NCBI RefSeq assembly: GCF_900101995.1
Contig: NZ_FNAS01000007.1
Span: 32,371-96,370, forward strand
DNA from: Riemerella columbipharyngis
GTDB lineage: Bacteria > Bacteroidota > Bacteroidia > Flavobacteriales > Weeksellaceae
DNA length: 64,000 nucleotides
Reading direction: 5' to 3'
Part shown: piece by piece, positions 47,570 through 56,541 of the stretch
Position numbering within the stretch: the stretch's first letter is position 1
How the letters are laid out: every line of letters begins with the position of its first letter
Program-made: the position numbers and the translations under genes
Notes under the pieces: model-generated
Databases searched by the model: none
What the model was told of the DNA's origin: nothing
What the model saw: the letters and a program-made list of their open reading frames with translations, nothing else

Positions 47570-48401
47570 ACGATACCTAAAATTATTCACTATTGTTGGT
47601 TTGGCGGTAAGCCTCTTCCGGAATTAGCTAAGGTTTGTATAGAATCGTGGAAGAGAAATTTTCCCGGTTTTGAAATAATGGAGTGGAATGAAAAGAATTT
47701 TGACATTAACTCTCATCAGTTTGTTAAGGAGTGTTGTGAAGTTAAAAAATATGGATTTGTAGTAGATGTTCTTAGGAATCATGTGCTAAAGGAATATGGC
47801 GGGATTTATTTGGATACAGATGTGTAATTTATCAAACCTATACCGGAAGATATGCTGGATGCTAAATCTATAATTTGTTATGAAGATTATAATTTTCCAA
47901 ATGTTGGTTTTATAGCAAGCGAGAAAAATGGACAGATGGTAAACGATGTCTATAATTTGTATAAAGATAGACATTTCGTTAATGGAGATGGAACTATAAA
48001 TAGCGACTTTACAAGGACCTATAGATTATAAAAAAAGTAATTGTCGAAAAAGTAATTGTATTAGATGGAACTTGGAAAAAGGATTATGATGAAGGTCTTA
48101 TTATCCTCAAGAATATTTTTGTGCTAAAAGCTGGGAAACAAAAGAAGTGGATGTAATATATAATGCCTATGCCATATACTACTACAATGCGAGTTTGTTT
48201 TCTGAAGAAGCAAAAAGAGAATCGAAAATCAATATGATCAGAAGAAAAATGTACAGAACAGCAAAAGAATTGAGGAAATTAAAAGTGGAGGAAATGTTGA
48301 TTTTTCGTACATCAGGATTTGATTATAGAATTTTCTATAATTATTTCCTGTATACTTTAAAGAATAAGTTTGGGAAATTTTTTGGAAAAAAAATGAGATG
48401 A
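47570..48401 (+). pseudogene. Decayed GT32-type glycosyltransferase
   Basis: The N-terminal part reads IPKIIHYCWFGGKPLPEL and later YGGIYLDTDV, the DxD-containing motif of GT32-like sugar transferases. The start codon is ACG (47570-47572) where family members have ATG-Ile-Pro. A TAA at 47825-47827 follows DTDV, where Glu is usual. Further on, frames change and several stops occur near 48020-48100; the C-terminal part (FCAKSWETKEVD... from about 48115) is in another frame. The gene cannot make an active enzyme. Such enzymes usually build capsule or LPS. Confidence 0.85.
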
Positions 48402-48420
48402 AAAATTATTTATTAAAAAC

Positions 48421-48450
48421 TTGTCGGTTAAAAAAATATTACTAATTTTG
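48421..48450 (+). promoter_or_regulatory. Promoter of the rplK operon
   Basis: TTG (48421-48423) and TAATTTTG (48443-48450) are separated by 19 bp, a strong Bacteroidota -33/-7 pair. The rplK start is 115 bp downstream, leaving a leader that could carry an L1-dependent autoregulatory fold, not resolved here. Confidence 0.65.
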
Positions 48451-48565
48451 CAGTCCGTAATTGGGTTCGGAGTATATCATTGTGAGAAGGAGTATTCTAA
48501 TGAACACATTTACAATATAAAAATGCTTCCACATTTTATAAATTAAATTTAATCAAAAACTAAAC

Positions 48566-49009
48566 ATGGCAAAGAAAGTCTTTAAAATGGTAAAACTCCA
48601 AGTGAAAGGTGGCGCTGCTAACCCTTCACCGCCAGTAGGTCCGGCATTAGGTTCTGCAGGTGTTAACATTATGGAGTTTTGTAAACAATTCAATGGAAGA
48701 ACTCAAGATAAGCCCGGACAGGTATTGCCTGTGATTATTACTGTTTACGAAGATAAATCTTTTGACTTCGTTATTAAAACTCCGCCTGCTGCAGTTCAGC
48801 TTTTAGAAGCTTCTAAACTGAAAAAAGGTTCTGGTGAGCCAAACAGAAATAAAGTAGGTAGTGTATCTTGGGAACAAGTGCAAAAAATAGCAGAAGATAA
48901 AATGGCAGACCTTAACTGCTTTACATTGGATTCTGCAATGAGTATGATCGCTGGTACAGCAAGATCAATGGGATTGAAAGTAACAGGTACTAAACCTACT
49001 AACGCTTAA
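48566..49009 (+). CDS. rplK: Ribosomal protein uL11
   Basis: The 147-residue protein starts [20 protein letters not shown] and carries [18 protein letters not shown], the uL11 signature. It forms the GTPase-associated stalk base. secE and nusG, usual upstream neighbours, are not present here. Confidence 0.97.
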   Translation: MAKKVFKMVKLQVKGGAANPSPPVGPALGSAGVNIMEFCKQFNGRTQDKPGQVLPVIITVYEDKSFDFVIKTPPAAVQLLEASKLKKGSGEPNRNKVGSVSWEQVQKIAEDKMADLNCFTLDSAMSMIAGTARSMGLKVTGTKPTNA

Positions 49010-49019
49010 AAACAATTCA

Positions 49020-49712
49020 ATGGCAAGATTAACTAAAAAGCAAAAAGAAGTTTCTACTAAGATAGAAAAAAATAAACTTTACAGCCTGGAAGAAGCATCG
49101 GCTTTGGTGAAGGAAGTAAATATCACAAAATTTGATGCTTCTGTAGATATCGCTGTGAGATTAGGCGTTGACCCAAGAAAAGCAAACCAAATGGTGAGAG
49201 GGGTGGTATCTTTACCTCACGGAACCGGTAAGGATGTTAAAGTTTTAGCATTGGTAACTCCAGATAAAGAAGCGGAAGCTAAGGCAGCAGGTGCAGATTT
49301 CGTAGGGTTAGATGAGTATCTTGAAAAAATCAAATCCGGATGGACAGATGTGGATGTTATCGTTACAATGCCTGCAGTTATGGGGAAATTAGGACCATTA
49401 GGTAGAGTGTTAGGGCCAAGAGGTCTTATGCCAAACCCTAAATCCGGAACTGTAACTATGGAGATAGGTAAAGCTGTATCTGAAGTGAAAGCTGGTAAAA
49501 TAGATTTCAAAGTAGATAAATACGGTATCGTTCACGCGGCGATAGGTAAGGTGTCTTTTGATGCCGATAAGATTAAAGAAAATGCTCAAGAGCTTATCCA
49601 AACTTTAATCAAAATGAAACCTACGGCAGCTAAAGGAACCTATGTGAAAAGCATTTACCTTTCTTCTACAATGAGTCCAGGTATAGCAATTGATACTAAA
49701 TCTGTAAACTAA
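49020..49712 (+). CDS. rplA: Ribosomal protein uL1
   Basis: The 230-residue protein has the uL1 signature [20 protein letters not shown]. It forms the L1 stalk and in many bacteria represses its own operon by binding the mRNA. It lies 10 bp after rplK. Confidence 0.97.
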   Translation: MARLTKKQKEVSTKIEKNKLYSLEEASALVKEVNITKFDASVDIAVRLGVDPRKANQMVRGVVSLPHGTGKDVKVLALVTPDKEAEAKAAGADFVGLDEYLEKIKSGWTDVDVIVTMPAVMGKLGPLGRVLGPRGLMPNPKSGTVTMEIGKAVSEVKAGKIDFKVDKYGIVHAAIGKVSFDADKIKENAQELIQTLIKMKPTAAKGTYVKSIYLSSTMSPGIAIDTKSVN

Positions 49713-49724
49713 AATCTGAATACA

Positions 49725-50225
49725 ATGACTAAAGAAGAAAAAGTAATAGTAATACAAGAGATAAAAGATATGCTGCAAGATGCTAAAAATGTATATGTGG
49801 CAAATCTTGAGGGAATGAATGCTGCTGCTACTTCAGATTTTAGAAGAAGAGCATTCAAGAATAATATCAAACTGAAAGTGGTAAAAAACACTTTGCTTAG
49901 AAAGGCTATGGAACAAATGGAGGGATTAGACTACTCCGAAATGTTCTCTACTTTCAAAGGTAATTCTGTTTTGATGGTTTCTGAAAAAGCAAATGCACCG
50001 GCTAAACTGATTAAAGATTTTAGAAAAAAGGAGTCTATCCCTGCTCTTAAATCTGCAGTATTAGATGAGGTATTTTATATAGGAGATGATAAATTGGATA
50101 CATTGGCAAACCTCAAATCCAAAGAAGAAGTTATCGGAGATATCATCGGATTACTTCAATCTCCAATCAGAAATATACTTTCTGCATTGCAAAATCAGGA
50201 TAAAATGAAAGAAGGAGCCGAGTAA
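49725..50225 (+). CDS. rplJ: Ribosomal protein uL10
   Basis: The 166-residue protein starts MTKEEKVIVIQEIKDML and has the typical L10 fold and a C-terminal helix for bL12 dimers. It lies 12 bp after rplA. Confidence 0.96.
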   Translation: MTKEEKVIVIQEIKDMLQDAKNVYVANLEGMNAAATSDFRRRAFKNNIKLKVVKNTLLRKAMEQMEGLDYSEMFSTFKGNSVLMVSEKANAPAKLIKDFRKKESIPALKSAVLDEVFYIGDDKLDTLANLKSKEEVIGDIIGLLQSPIRNILSALQNQDKMKEGAE

Positions 50226-50294
50226 GCCTTTTTAATTAAAAAGACACTCAAAAAAAATAAAAATAAATCGTTAACAACAAAAACATTAAAAAAA

Positions 50295-50663
50295 ATGTCA
50301 GATTTGAAAAATTTAGCGGAAACGCTTGTAAACCTTACTGTAAAAGATGTAAATGAATTAGCTCAGATCCTTAAGGATGAGTATGGTATCGAACCTGCTG
50401 CTGCTACTGTAGTTGCTGCTGCCGGTGGTGCTGGTGAAGCTGCAGAAGAGAAAACAGAATTTGATGTAATCTTGAAATCTGCAGGTGCTTCTAAATTGGC
50501 TATTGTAAAATTAGTAAAAGACTTGACTGGTGCTGGTCTTAAAGAAGCTAAAGACTTAGTAGATGGGGCTCCTGCTCCAATCAAAGAAGGTGTAACTAAA
50601 GACGAAGCAGAAGCTCTTAAAAAACAATTAGAAGAAGCTGGTGCAGAAGTGGAATTAAAATAA
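50295..50663 (+). CDS. rplL: Ribosomal protein bL12 (L7/L12)
   Basis: The 122-residue acidic protein has an N-terminal dimerisation helix, an Ala/Gly-rich hinge (about 36-50) and the C-terminal domain [19 protein letters not shown]. The 69-bp spacer after rplJ holds a 16-bp palindrome (50228-50243). Confidence 0.97.
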   Translation: MSDLKNLAETLVNLTVKDVNELAQILKDEYGIEPAAATVVAAAGGAGEAAEEKTEFDVILKSAGASKLAIVKLVKDLTGAGLKEAKDLVDGAPAPIKEGVTKDEAEALKKQLEEAGAEVELK

Positions 50664-50685
50664 TTCATATACTTTCTATACGATT

Positions 50686-50715
50686 AAAGCACTCTTATAC
50701 AAGGGTGCTTTTTTG
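50686..50715 (+). terminator. Terminator after rplL
   Basis: AAAGCACTCTT pairs with AAGGGTGCTTT (one G-T pair) and is followed by TTT. It ends the ribosomal operon before rpoB. Confidence 0.8.
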
Positions 50716-50792
50716 TATTTGTAAATATTGGTTTGGTTTTTGTAGAGGAATGTTTTACGATGTTTATTAATGATTATTAGTACAGAAGTACT

Positions 50793-51882
50793 ATGATGAA
50801 ATCACTTTTTATATTGATGTTTTCCTTGTTTATAGGAGCTAATTTTTATGTAGCGTGGCGTGTATGGACACTTGTCCCTTTTGGCTTGTTAGGCAGAGTA
50901 CTTTCTGTGTCTGCTATTTTATTGGCATTAGGCTGTTTGTTCATTTATCTAAGCGGTGTTATAGAGCAACTTCCGATGGATCTGGCAGTTTGAGTTTATG
51001 GAATAGGAACTACATGGATTGTCTTATTGCTTTATCTCACAATGGTGTTTCTATTGGCGGATATTGCTTATGGATTTCATCTTATTCCATCGCATTGGGT
51101 TTGTCATAGCTGGATAGGCTCTATTGTTTTGTTGGTATTGATGTCCTCTATATTTGGATATGGCTATTGGAAATACAATCAAAAGGCAAGAGTGTCATTA
51201 GATATAGTTACCGCCAAAAAGTTAGAACGCCCATTGATGATAGTGCTGTTATCGGATCTTCACTTAGGTTATCATAATAGGGCTTCGGAATTGAAGCGTT
51301 GGATAAATATGATAAATAAAGAAAACCCGGATTTGGTGCTTATAGGTGGTGATATTATAGATCGGAGTATCCGTCCGCTGGTTCACGATGGAATGGCGGA
51401 GATGCTTAGGCAAATCAATGCACCTGTTTTTGCTTGTTTGGGAAACCACGAATACTATGCTTCTTCCAAAGAAAATCAGAAGAATTCTATAAAAAGGCGG
51501 ATATTCACCTTTTGCGTGATGAAACCGTGAGTATAGACGGGATAGATATTATTGGTAGAGATGATTGTACTAATGGAAGTCGGAAATCGTTGGATAGTTT
51601 GATACGTAATATTCAAGTATCCCATTTTATAATTTTGTTGGATCATCAGCCTTTCCATCTAGAAGAGACAGAAGCTCAAAATGTAGATTTCCAGTTTAGT
51701 GGACATACCCATTATGGACAGGTGTGGCCAATATCGTGGATAGAGGATGCAATATACGAATTAGCTTACGGTAAAATGAAAAAAGGAATACCTTGATTTA
51801 TGTTTCTTCAGGTATGGGGATCTGGGGTGGGAAATGCCGTATCGGAACTCAGTCAGATGTAGTATTGAAATTACATAATTAA
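50793..51882 (+). pseudogene. Decayed membrane-anchored metallophosphoesterase
   Basis: The N-terminal third encodes several hydrophobic helices; the rest is a calcineurin-like phosphoesterase (LLSDLHLG, GGDIIDR, LGNHEYY, then in another frame FSGHTHYGQVWP). Lesions: TGA at 50991-50993, a frameshift near 51470-51485, and a second frameshift near 51793, after which YVSSGMGIWGG continues to TAA at 51880-51882. It resembles the YkuE/YaeI-type enzymes. Multiple lesions make a sequencing artefact unlikely. Confidence 0.87.
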
Positions 51883-51942
51883 AACTGCCAGTTAGATTAA
51901 AGAATTTTCACCGACTTATATTGTTGCTATTCTCTACTATTT

Positions 51943-52215
51943 TTGCAACTAAAAACAGATGTCTGTACGGTTGATATGATTTATCCTAAGGTAGAAAAAG
52001 AGGAGTTTGATTTAGTGCAAGAGTTTGTAGATTATATCCAACAAAATGGGCTGCCTGATTTTATTAGTTTTGATAATGATTTAGGGTTGGATGAAGACGG
52101 GAATCTTGCGTTAGATGGTTTAGTAGTTGCAAAATGGCTGGTTTATGAGTCGGGGTTGGATTTAAGGAAATTAAATTACTGCGTACATTTTACAAATCCT
52201 GTGGTAGTGGAGTAA
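51943..52215 (+). CDS. Degenerate cREC-like (receiver-fold) small protein
   Basis: A 90-codon frame starting with TTG contains NGLPDFISFDNDLGLDEDGN and AKWLVYESGLDLRKL, which resemble small receiver-like proteins annotated in Bacteroidota as cyclic-phosphate-processing receiver domains. The expected N-terminal LFLDD strand is scrambled (QLKTDVCTVDM), there seems to be a short deletion near residue 28, and the end is truncated after PVVVE. No ATG is present upstream. It may be a pseudogene. Confidence 0.5.
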   Translation: MQLKTDVCTVDMIYPKVEKEEFDLVQEFVDYIQQNGLPDFISFDNDLGLDEDGNLALDGLVVAKWLVYESGLDLRKLNYCVHFTNPVVVE

Positions 52216-52280
52216 ATTAGAAGGCTTTTAGAAAACTATTTAAAATACTTAAATTTTTAAATGATTTTTTTGTAAAATAA

Positions 52281-52313
52281 TTTGGATTTTTAGAGAGGAA
52301 AATCATATATTTG
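52281..52313 (+). promoter_or_regulatory. Promoter of rpoB-rpoC
   Basis: TTTG (52281-52284) and TATATTTG (52306-52313) are 21 bp apart, matching the Bacteroidota -33/-7 arrangement. Confidence 0.6.
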
Positions 52314-52365
52314 TGGTTTACTTTGAGTGAGATGCATTTATAACAGAAGTGAAATTTATTTAATA

Positions 52366-52395
52366 CTCTAATCCTTAGTGGGTTAGGGCTTTTGT
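52366..52395 (+). terminator. Attenuator-like hairpin in the rpoB leader
   Basis: CTCTAATCC pairs with GGGTTAGGG through nine pairs (two G-T) around a short loop and is followed by CTTTTGTGTTTG. It lies about 55 bases after the promoter and 230 bases before rpoB, so it could reduce read-through into rpoBC. Confidence 0.4.
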
Positions 52396-52628
52396 GTTTG
52401 TGTGCCTTTTAAAGTAAGACTAAAAGTAAAAAAAATATTTTGCACTACGCCGTGAAAAGATATACCGGTGTTGCAGTTAGAAAGTTGTTTTTAATAATTC
52501 AGCGTGACCAAGGTTTTACAATAGCTCACTCAGTTTCCGCCTGCACGCCGTTATTTTAAATTTACTATCTGATATTTTTTGTAAGTGTCAACAAAATATT
52601 TTTTAACATTCAACATTATCTAAGTTTT

Positions 52629-55600
52629 ATGAGTAAAACAAAGACGACAAAAAAAACTCAAGAAAATCAGAGAATCAATTTCTCTTCAGCAAAAGGGAAG
52701 ATCGAAGCTCCGGATTTTTTGGATATTCAGATTGAATCCTTTAAAGAGTTTTTTCAGCTTGATACCCTCCCGGAACAAAGGGTACACGAAGGACTTTACA
52801 AAACCTTTCAGGAAAATTTTCCAATCACAGATTCTCGCAATCAATTTGTTTTAGAGTTTTTGGATTATTTGGTAGATTCTCCTCGTTACTCTATAGACGA
52901 GTGTGTAGAGAGAGGACTTACTTATTCTGTGCCGCTTAAGGCGAGATTGAAACTATATTGTACAGATCCGGAGCACGAGGAGTTTGAAACTGTGGTGCAA
53001 GATGTGTACTTAGGTCCTGTGCCTTATATGACGCCTAGTGGTTCCTTTATCATCAATGGTGCTGAAAGGGTAATCGTAACACAATTACATAGATCTCCGG
53101 GGGTGTTCTTCGGGCAGACTTATCACGCTAATGGTACGAAACTTTACTATTCTAGAATTATTCCTTTCAAAGGTTCTTGGATGGAGTTTACGACGGATAT
53201 CAACAGCGTAATGTATGCTTATATCGACCGTAAGAAAAAATTACCGCTTACGACTTTGCTTAGAGCCATTGGCTACGAGTCGGATAAAGAAATTCTCCAG
53301 ATATTCGATTTGGCAGAAGAGGTAAAAGTATCTAAAGCTGCACTGAAAAAAGTGGAGGGTAGAACTTTGGCAGCAAGAGTGTTGAACACTTGGTTCGAAG
53401 ATTTCGTAGATGAAGATACAGGAGAAGTAGTATCTTTGGAAAGAAATGAAATTATACTTGATAGAGAAACCGTTTTGGATAAAGAGCATTTGGATCTTAT
53501 TTTAGATTCTGGTGTTAAAACAATTTTGATTCACAAGGAAAATAATAAAGAGTTTTCCATTATCCAAAATACATTACAAAAAGACCCTACCAACTCGGAA
53601 AAAGAAGCGGTGGATTATATCTATCGCCAGTTAAGAAATGCTGAACCGCCAGATGACGAAACAGCAAGAGGAATTATAGATAAATTATTCTTCTCGGAGC
53701 AGAGGTATTCTCTTGGTGAAGTAGGGCGTTACAGATTGAACAAAAAACTTGGTCTTAATGTAGATGAAAACACGCAGGTACTTACCAAAGAGGATATTAT
53801 CAGCATCGTGAAGCACCTTATAGAGCTTGCAAATTCTAAAGCGGAGGTAGATGATATAGACCACCTCTCTAACAGAAGAATTAGAACAGTAGGAGAGCAG
53901 CTTGCAGGTCAGTTTGGTGTAGGGCTTTCCAGAATAGCCAGAACTATCAGAGAGAGAATGAATGTTCGTGATAACGAGATCTTCACGCCGATGGATTTGG
54001 TAAATGCTAAGACCTTGACTTCTGTGATTAATTCATTCTTCGGAACCAACCAGCTTTCTCAGTTTATGGACCAGACGAATCCACTTTCTGAGATTACGCA
54101 CAAGCGCAGATTATCAGCGTTAGGTCCGGGTGGGCTTTCCAGAGAGCGTGCAGGGTTTGAGGTTCGAGATGTTCACCATACCCACTACGGAAGAATTTGT
54201 CCGATAGAAACACCGGAAGGGCCGAACATTGGGTTGATTTCGTCTTTGGGAATATATGCTAAAATAAATAATTTAGGATTTATTGAAACGCCATACCGAA
54301 AAGTTGAAAATGGAAAAGTAAGTCTGAAATCTACACCGATATTCCTTAATGCAGAAGATGAAGAATCTAAAATCATTGCCCAAGCGAATGTGGAGCTGGA
54401 TGACGATGGTAAATTCTTGACCGATAGAATTATAGCCCGTTTAGATGGTGATTATCCGGTAGTAGAACCAGAGCAAGTCGATTTAATAGATGTGGCGCCA
54501 AACCAGATTTCCGGTATCTCGGCATCTCTTATTCCGTTCCTTGAACACGATGATGCGAACCGTGCACTGATGGGATCAAACATGATGCGTCAGGCAGTGC
54601 CATTGCTTAAACCTCAGGCACCTATCGTAGGTACAGGGCTTGAAAAGCAAGTGGCAAAAGACTCTAGAATCTTAATCAATGCTGAAAGAGGTGGGGTAGT
54701 AGAGTATGTAGATGCTAATGAAATTGTTATAAAATATGATAGAAGTGAAGATGAAGACCTTGTAAGCTTTGAATCTGCTACTAAAACATATAAATTGACA
54801 AAATTCAGGAAAACCAACCAATCTACGACCATTACGCTAAAACCAATTGTAAGAATAGGCGATAGAGTAGAAAAAGGACAAGTGCTTTGCGAAGGGTATG
54901 CAACGGAAAATGGAGAACTCGCTCTTGGTAGAAACCTTGTGGTAGCATTTATGCCTTGGAAAGGATACAACTTCGAGGATGCGATTGTGATCAATGAAAA
55001 AGTGGTTCGTAACGACTGGTTTACCTCTATCCATGTAGATGAGTATTCTTTGGAAGTAAGAGATACCAAATTGGGTATGGAAGAGCTTACTTCTGATATT
55101 CCGAATGTTTCCGAAGAGGCTACCAAAGACTTGGACGAAAACGGTATGATTAGAATCGGTGCGGAAGTGAAGCCTGGCGATATCCTTATTGGTAAAATTA
55201 CACCGAAAGGAGAATCAGACCCTACGCCGGAAGAGAAACTTCTTAGAGCAATCTTCGGGGATAAAGCCGGTGATGTGAAAGATGCATCGCTAAAAGCAGA
55301 CTCTTCCCTAAGAGGTGTAGTAATCGGTAAAAAACTGTTCAGCAGAAACATTAAAGATAAAAAGAAAAGAGCCGAAGAGAAAATAAAATTAGAAGAAATC
55401 GAAAACGAATACAGAATCAAACTAAACGATTTGAGGAATGTATTGTTGGAGAAACTTAATACCATTGTAAATGGTAAAACTTCTCAAGGGGTAAACAATG
55501 ACCTTCAAGAGGAGATTATCCCTAAAGGAGCCAAATTTACAATGAAGCTTCTTCAGAGTGTAGAGGATTATGTAAATGTAAGCGGCTCTGATTGGACTGT

Positions 55601-56456
55601 AGATACAGATAAAAACGAATTGATCAAACAGCTTATCCATAACTACAAAATCAAGTACAACGATATCCAAGGAATGAAAAACCGTGAGAAGTACGCTACT
55701 TCTATCGGAGACGAATTGCCTTCCGGAATTGTGAAATTGGCTAAAGTTTACATCGCTAAAAAGCGTAAACTTAATGTAGGGGATAAAATGGCAGGACGAC
55801 ACGGTAACAAAGGTATCGTTTCCAGAATTGTCCGCGAAGAAGATATGCCATTCTTAGAAGATGGAACACCTGTAGATATCGTGCTTAACCCGCTCGGGGT
55901 ACCGTCTCGTATGAACATTGGACAGATCTATGAAACTGTACTTGGATGGGCAGGTAAGAAACTTGGGCTTAAATTTGCAACGCCAATCTTTGATGGTGCA
56001 AAATTGGATCAGATTACCGAATATACCGACAAGGCAGGACTTCCAATCTATGGAAATACTTACCTCTATGACGGTGGTACCGGAGAGAGATTTACGCAGC
56101 CAGCTACAGTAGGGGTAATCTATATGTTGAAACTCGGACACATGGTAGATGATAAGATGCACGCGCGTTCTATTGGACCATACTCACTTATTACTCAGCA
56201 GCCGCTTGGTGGTAAGGCACAGTTTGGAGGACAGCGTTTCGGAGAGATGGAGGTTTGGGCACTTGAGGCTTTCGGTGCATCGAATATCCTTAGAGAAATC
56301 CTTACCGTGAAGTCTGATGATGTGATTGGTAGAGCGAAAACTTACGAAGCGATTGCTAAAGGAGAGGCAATGCCTGAACCGGGAATTCCGGAATCCTTCA
56401 ATGTATTGCTTCACGAGTTGCAAGGTTTAGGACTTGATGTAAAACTTGAAGAATAA
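52629..56456 (+). CDS. rpoB: RNA polymerase beta subunit
   Basis: The 1275-residue protein has the full beta-subunit domain set, including the rifampicin-binding segment [20 protein letters not shown] followed by [14 protein letters not shown], and C-terminal [15 protein letters not shown]. Length agrees with Flavobacteriia. Ser/His/Asp residues of the rifampicin region look wild-type by eye ([12 protein letters not shown]). Confidence 0.98.
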   Translation: MSKTKTTKKTQENQRINFSSAKGKIEAPDFLDIQIESFKEFFQLDTLPEQRVHEGLYKTFQENFPITDSRNQFVLEFLDYLVDSPRYSIDECVERGLTYSVPLKARLKLYCTDPEHEEFETVVQDVYLGPVPYMTPSGSFIINGAERVIVTQLHRSPGVFFGQTYHANGTKLYYSRIIPFKGSWMEFTTDINSVMYAYIDRKKKLPLTTLLRAIGYESDKEILQIFDLAEEVKVSKAALKKVEGRTLAARVLNTWFEDFVDEDTGEVVSLERNEIILDRETVLDKEHLDLILDSGVKTILIHKENNKEFSIIQNTLQKDPTNSEKEAVDYIYRQLRNAEPPDDETARGIIDKLFFSEQRYSLGEVGRYRLNKKLGLNVDENTQVLTKEDIISIVKHLIELANSKAEVDDIDHLSNRRIRTVGEQLAGQFGVGLSRIARTIRERMNVRDNEIFTPMDLVNAKTLTSVINSFFGTNQLSQFMDQTNPLSEITHKRRLSALGPGGLSRERAGFEVRDVHHTHYGRICPIETPEGPNIGLISSLGIYAKINNLGFIETPYRKVENGKVSLKSTPIFLNAEDEESKIIAQANVELDDDGKFLTDRIIARLDGDYPVVEPEQVDLIDVAPNQISGISASLIPFLEHDDANRALMGSNMMRQAVPLLKPQAPIVGTGLEKQVAKDSRILINAERGGVVEYVDANEIVIKYDRSEDEDLVSFESATKTYKLTKFRKTNQSTTITLKPIVRIGDRVEKGQVLCEGYATENGELALGRNLVVAFMPWKGYNFEDAIVINEKVVRNDWFTSIHVDEYSLEVRDTKLGMEELTSDIPNVSEEATKDLDENGMIRIGAEVKPGDILIGKITPKGESDPTPEEKLLRAIFGDKAGDVKDASLKADSSLRGVVIGKKLFSRNIKDKKKRAEEKIKLEEIENEYRIKLNDLRNVLLEKLNTIVNGKTSQGVNNDLQEEIIPKGAKFTMKLLQSVEDYVNVSGSDWTVDTDKNELIKQLIHNYKIKYNDIQGMKNREKYATSIGDELPSGIVKLAKVYIAKKRKLNVGDKMAGRHGNKGIVSRIVREEDMPFLEDGTPVDIVLNPLGVPSRMNIGQIYETVLGWAGKKLGLKFATPIFDGAKLDQITEYTDKAGLPIYGNTYLYDGGTGERFTQPATVGVIYMLKLGHMVDDKMHARSIGPYSLITQQPLGGKAQFGGQRFGEMEVWALEAFGASNILREILTVKSDDVIGRAKTYEAIAKGEAMPEPGIPESFNVLLHELQGLGLDVKLEE

Positions 56457-56503
56457 TTTTAAATTTTAATTATGTCTTTTGGATGTATTACACCAAAAAA
56501 TAA

Positions 56504-56539
56504 TCTAAAATCTAAAGTCTAAAAATCTAAAATCTAAAT
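56504..56539. repeat. Short tandem repeats TCTAAAR between rpoB and rpoC
   Basis: Five imperfect copies of TCTAAAA/G/T occupy most of the rpoB-rpoC spacer, ending just before the rpoC ATG. The role, if any, is unknown; slippage during replication is the likely origin. Confidence 0.7.
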
Positions 56540-56541
56540 TA

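Larger units (their letters stand above)
52216..52628. other. rpoB upstream region, long leader
   Basis: This 413-bp gap has no coding frame. It holds the rpoB promoter and, downstream of it, about 300 bases of leader with a hairpin followed by a T-rich stretch at 52366-52395. Confidence 0.5.

Noticed and set aside
48440..48565. tRNA gene upstream of rplK
   Set aside because: tRNA-Trp is common at this place in relatives, but no cloverleaf or T-loop sequence was found.
10770..52215. Stop-codon reassignment or programmed read-through to explain the interrupted genes
   Set aside because: TAA, TAG and TGA all occur as lesions and also as normal ends of intact genes, and start codons and frames are damaged as well, so ordinary decay is simpler.
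54614..55465. 283-codon open frame antisense to rpoB
   Set aside because: It is a shadow of rpoB codon usage; the product is Ser/Phe/Leu-rich low-complexity with no domain.
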